From the NCBI GenBank assembly GCA_030272155.1, contig CP126199.1:4142501-4206500 (forward strand): 64,000 nt of DNA. Reading direction: 5' to 3'. Numbering within the stretch: position 1 is the first letter of the stretch; the number at the start of each line of letters is the position of its first letter. A model generated the notes under the pieces. The model had not been told where the DNA came from and ran no database searches. It worked only from the letters and a program-made list of their open reading frames with translations. Source of the stretch: Tetradesmus obliquus. Taxonomy: Eukaryota; Chlorophyta; Chlorophyceae; Sphaeropleales; Scenedesmaceae. Position numbers and translations under genes: made by a program. This document shows positions 60,770 through 64,000 of this stretch, piece by piece.

Positions 60770-60972
60770 TTTTTTTTTTTTTTTTTTAAAGCAAGAACGT
60801 TACAAGGGCTGACCTAAATAACTGTGCACTTGCTCCATAAAAAGATCCATTGAGAGAGTGAGGCAACCTGTTCCGCACTCACTCCACAGGTCTCTTGTAC
60901 CAAGAGACGCTGTCACACGATCATGCAGACAGCCCCTTGCGGAGCAGCCCCGAAAGGCATCCAGGACCTGAC
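60770..60972 (-). mobile_element. LINE-A 3' end, inverted, left arm of a palindrome
   Basis: T-run and ~185 bp of LINE-A 3' end in reverse, with AAAGC in place of GAAGC. It ends at CCAGGACCTGAC, directly before a direct-orientation copy. Confidence 0.9.
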
Positions 60973-61182
60973 TGTGATTTTAGTGGAGTCTGGGCACTCG
61001 GTCAGGTCCTGGATGCCTTTCGGGGCTGCTCCGCAAGGGGCTGTCTGCATGATCGTGTGACAGCGTCTCTTGGTACAAGAGACCTGTGGAGTGAGTGCGG
61101 AACAGGTTGCCTCACTCTCTCAATGGATCTTTTTATGGAGCAAGTGCACAGTTATTTAGGTCAGCCCTTGTAACGTTCTTGC
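60791..61182. repeat. Long inverted repeat, 182-bp arms, 28-nt spacer
   Basis: The arms at 60791-60972 and 61001-61182 are reverse complements made of LINE-A 3' ends. The spacer 60973-61000 is the next stretch of the direct copy. Confidence 0.9.
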
Positions 61183-61206
61183 TTCAAAAAAAAAAAAAAA
61201 AAAAAA
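60973..61206 (+). mobile_element. LINE-A 3' end, direct, right arm of the palindrome
   Basis: Resumes at TGTGATTTTAGTGG, close to where P1 was interrupted (the intervening GCGCGAC is lost or replaced), and ends in poly(A). Confidence 0.85.
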
Positions 61207-61329
61207 GACCTGTGGAGTGAGTGCGGAACAGGTTGCCTCACTCTCTCAATGGATCTTTTTATGGAGCAAGTGCACAGTTATTTAGGTCAGCCCTTGTAAC
61301 GTTCTTGCTTCAAAAAAAAAAAAAAAAAC
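61207..61329 (+). mobile_element. Second LINE-A 3' end in tandem
   Basis: About 105 bp of LINE-A end beginning at GACCTGTGG, immediately after the previous A-run and with its own tail. It then passes into satellite at CACATTTTTAAACTGG. Confidence 0.85.
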
Positions 61330-61857
61330 ACATTTTTAAACTGGGACACGAGGCGGGCCGGACCGAAATTTCAACCGTTGCGGCGCATCGATGGCCGCTG
61401 CGCTTATTTTCATAAGCCAGTCCTGAGCAGGTGGGGACCTAACACGCTTGTTCATGGAACGTCCGGGAAAAAAGCGTCCAGTAGGAATTTTAGCCGGCCA
61501 GTGAGTTTCCAGTGGCGGTTCACAGACACCCTTGCCAACCCGCATCCTGCACCCAGGACATTCGTACCGGTTCTAATATGATATATCGACATTTTACAAA
61601 GAGATATAACAATGAATACACTTTCACGAAGCACACCTAGCACATTTCCAAACTGGGACACGAGGTGGGCCGGACCGAAATTTCAACCGTTGCGGCGCAT
61701 CGATGGCCGCTGCGCTTATTTTCATAAGCCAGTCCTGAGCAGGTGGGGACCTAACACGCTTGTTCATGGAACGTCCGGGGTAAAAGCATCCAGTAGGAAT
61801 TTTAGCCGGCCAGTGAGTTTCCAGTGGCGGTTCACAGACACCCGTGCCAACCCGCAT

Positions 61858-61942
61858 CCATGCAGTGATAGCTGACAGTTGCGCCATGGACGGATTTTGA
61901 TTCAAGGGCCAGTCACGGTCTGTCACACATCACAGGACGTCA
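61858..61942 (+). mobile_element. Insertion P1, copy 14, interrupted by LINE-A copy 3
   Basis: Breaks at GGACGTCATT, the same point as the 60681 copy. Both may descend from one insertion at this site. Confidence 0.85.
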
Positions 61943-64000
61943 TTTTTTTTTTTTTTTTTTTTTTTGAAGCAAGAACGTTACAAGGGCTGACCTAAATAAC
62001 TGTGCACTTGCTCCATAAAAAGATCCATTGAGAGAGTGAGGCAACCTGTTCCGCACTCACTCCACAGGTCTCTTGTACCAAGAGACGCTGTCACACGATC
62101 ATGCAGACAGCCCCTTGCGGAGCAGCCCCGAAAGGCATCCAGGACCTGACCGAGTGCCCAGACTCCACTAAAATCACAGTCGCGCAATGACGTCCTGTGA
62201 TGTGTGACATACCGTGACTGGCCCTTGAAACAAAATCTGTCCATGGCGTAACTGTCAGCTATCACTGCATGGTGACTTGTACACCTCTACAAGCTGCACT
62301 TTACAGGCAGCATTACGACACCTACACAAGACGCCTATTAATAGGTGACGGATTGTCGACACAGACAATCCCCACCTGACTATTCATTGACTCTCCACTT
62401 CATGCAAAGCACATCCTGCTACTGACCGAACATACACCTATGAGATATGTGGCATTCTGTAGGAAATGACACCACCTCAGGCACACAAAGCCACACACAC
62501 ACAAACTAATCCACACATGCTGCACACATCCTCGTACACTGCTACCCACACGCACGCATACATAACGTACTCTGCTACCCACTCACATGCATACATAACG
62601 TATCCCGGCCATCAACTTAGCCTTTGCCATACTATTTTGCAACACATCACAACGAGGAACGACGGCCACTACTCCAACGAATGCATTGTACACCCCGCCC
62701 GAACCGTCAAAACAGACCACCACGCCTCGTAGACCCGTGCCCAATCCATCCCTCACATGCCAGCCGCGCTGGCCCGAACCTTGATGCGCCCATTTGCGCC
62801 CATCCTATACAGTGCTCCCCACTTCTGCTCAAAGTCAACAAGTTTGATCTCAGGCGACCTTCCCTGCAGCCATGCAAACGGTATCCCACAACCTATCCTA
62901 ACATTCACTTCCACCCTATCCCACTCCCTCTGAATTTGCTGCCGCAGCTCTGCCAGAAACCTACACGCCACAGCCTTAGCAGCGTATGATGAGCTGCCCG
63001 GCTCGCCAGTTGTACCCCGTTGACTGCCCATGCTGCTGCTGTTGCTGTTGCTGTCCTCTGCATCGCTGATGCCGTGGCTCTGAGATTGAGAATTGCTTCC
63101 TGCATTGCGGCTGCCGCTGCCATCGCTGCCATCTGCACTGGCCACAATCACGCCAGCCCTGATGCTGCTGCAGCGCACCACCCAAATGGACTCCAGCAGC
63201 AGCAGACGCAGCTGCGTCCACATCTGCTGCTGCCCTGCTGGCGGGGCCCACACACTGAAGTCATCCAGCAGCAGCAGACGGCTGTTATTAACAGGGACCA
63301 CTGCTCCGGGCTGCACACGCTGCCACACCTGTTGCGCGTACCACTGCCACGCTGCTGCAGCTACAGGGCACTCCACTAACAAGTGGGTGAGGGTCTCCAG
63401 TTGCTGCGGCTGCTGGCACTGCTGTGCTGGGCAGGTAAAGTGTGCCGGCGCGTGTCTGCTGGATGCCAGCATGCCCCGTGCGCCTACCTTCACTCCTGCA
63501 TGCAGAAGCCGCCAGCCAAACACTCGCAGCCGCCTCGGCAGCTGTGTGTCTTTTAGCCGCTGATAACTCGCCACCCAGCGGTGCTGCATGGCATTGGCAG
63601 CACCCATGGAGTGAGTGATCGGGTCCAGTAGATCATTGTGTGCTGGGCAGCTGATGCGCTGCTGTTGCTGCTCCTGTTGCTGCCGTTGAGCCGTGACTAC
63701 TGCTGCTGCTGTTGCCGCGCGCTGTCTTGGCAGCTCCCGCTCCCTGGACGGATCCATCCAGGACGCATGGTAAGCCGCCATCATAGCTGCGTCGCTAAAC
63801 CGCTGGCTGCCACTGCTGCTGCTGCTACGATTGCCAGGCGCCTCGCTATTTCGCTGCTTTTGCTGGAAGGACCGTTTCTGAGCTGCCTCCATCTCCTGCA
63901 AGCCGTCCTGTGGCGCCTCAGCACCCAGGCGGTTGCGCCACAGGCGCGGGCGCATGCCGACACCTGATAGCCATCCCTCTTTGTACTGCCGACTGCATTG
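61943..64000 (-). mobile_element. LINE-A copy 3, continues past the window edge
   Basis: T-run (61943-61965), full 3' UTR with the same four inverted repeats, and the 3' part of ORF2. It is nested in a P1 fragment. How far it extends 5' cannot be seen. Confidence 0.9.
62753..64000 (-). CDS. LINE-A ORF2, C-terminal part, partial at window edge
   Basis: Open from the edge to TGA at 62753-62755 without a break. It includes MRPRLWRNRLGAEAPQDG, FGWRLLHAGVKVG, CPAQQCQQ, HLLVECP and WQWYAQQVW, the zinc-binding region that follows RT. Compared with copy 2 it has scattered substitutions (for example ARGMLAS against ARRMLAS, QQKQRNSE against QQMQQNSE) and no frameshift in the visible part. It could be the 3' half of an intact ORF2, but the RT and EN lie outside the window. 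Confidence 0.8.
   Translation of the reverse strand, partial: QCSRQYKEGWLSGVGMRPRLWRNRLGAEAPQDGLQEMEAAQKRSFQQKQRNSEAPGNRSSSSSGSQRFSDAAMMAAYHASWMDPSRERELPRQRAATAAAVVTAQRQQQEQQQQRISCPAHNDLLDPITHSMGAANAMQHRWVASYQRLKDTQLPRRLRVFGWRLLHAGVKVGARGMLASSRHAPAHFTCPAQQCQQPQQLETLTHLLVECPVAAAAWQWYAQQVWQRVQPGAVVPVNNSRLLLLDDFSVWAPPAGQQQMWTQLRLLLLESIWVVRCSSIRAGVIVASADGSDGSGSRNAGSNSQSQSHGISDAEDSNSNSSSMGSQRGTTGEPGSSSYAAKAVACRFLAELRQQIQREWDRVEVNVRIGCGIPFAWLQGRSPEIKLVDFEQKWGALYRMGANGRIKVRASAAGM

Larger units (their letters stand above)
58045..61942 (+). repeat. Satellite array right of LINE-A copy 2
   Basis: About nine monomers with tail-only runs (58432, 60054, 60562), micro-insertions and LINE-A fragments. It resembles the left part of the window (the monomers at 59.7-60.1 kb are close to 1.45-1.86 kb). 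More private single-base changes occur here than in the 25-52 kb blocks, so this flank was less recently homogenised. Confidence 0.85.

Noticed and set aside
1..64000. Telomere or subtelomere with TTTAGGG-type repeats
   Set aside because: No tandem TTTAGGG, TTTTAGGG or similar arrays; TTTTAG occurs only singly inside repeats.

Overview
The window is a repeat-only stretch of a nuclear genome, most likely from a GC-rich green alga (Chlorophyta). I see no host gene, rRNA, convincing tRNA, CRISPR array or telomere repeat. The algal call is an inference. The LINE 3' ends carry TGTAA about 12 nt before the poly(A), the polyadenylation signal used by many chlorophytes. The long L1-type LINE of about 8.5 kb resembles the Zepp/Zepp-like elements described from Chlorella, Coccomyxa and Chlamydomonas. 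Coding sequence is saturated with CAG/GCA runs, as in several chlorophycean algae.

Two kinds of sequence make up almost everything. The first is a satellite with a basic period of 312 bp, in roughly 90 whole or partial monomers. The second is a LINE family, here called LINE-A, present as one long copy, one 4-kb 5'-truncated copy, one copy running off the right edge, and dozens of short 3'-end fragments. A different LINE, LINE-B, occurs once. LINE-A fragments sit in the satellite and in one another in both orientations, and many keep 9-17 bp target-site duplications (TSDs).

Layout: 1-1951, LINE-A 3' fragments and satellite. 1952-9630, LINE-A copy 1 (5' leader, ORF1, frameshifted ORF2), interrupted by a nested LINE-A insertion at 8513-9540 and missing its 3' part. 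9631-16470, LINE-B (tRNA-like segment, 5' region, ORF1, ORF2 with endonuclease and reverse transcriptase, 3' part missing). 16471-54032, satellite riddled with LINE-A fragments and amplified as multi-kb higher-order blocks, with one 0.9-kb LINE-A copy at 18345-19253. 54033-58044, LINE-A copy 2 on the minus strand with an 11-bp TSD. 58045-61942, more satellite, including a 182-bp-arm palindrome. 61943-64000, LINE-A copy 3 on the minus strand, cut by the window edge.

Together the parts read as a target-primed reverse transcription (TPRT) record. LINE-A supplies endonuclease, RT and a structured 3' UTR; it inserts repeatedly into the satellite, often so truncated that only a few bases plus tail, or only the tail, remain; unequal exchange then copies the loaded satellite blocks. 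The architecture recalls the Zepp-rich centromeres of other green algae, so a centromeric or pericentromeric location is a reasonable but unproven hypothesis. Homopolymer lengths and the copy number of near-identical blocks depend on assembly quality.
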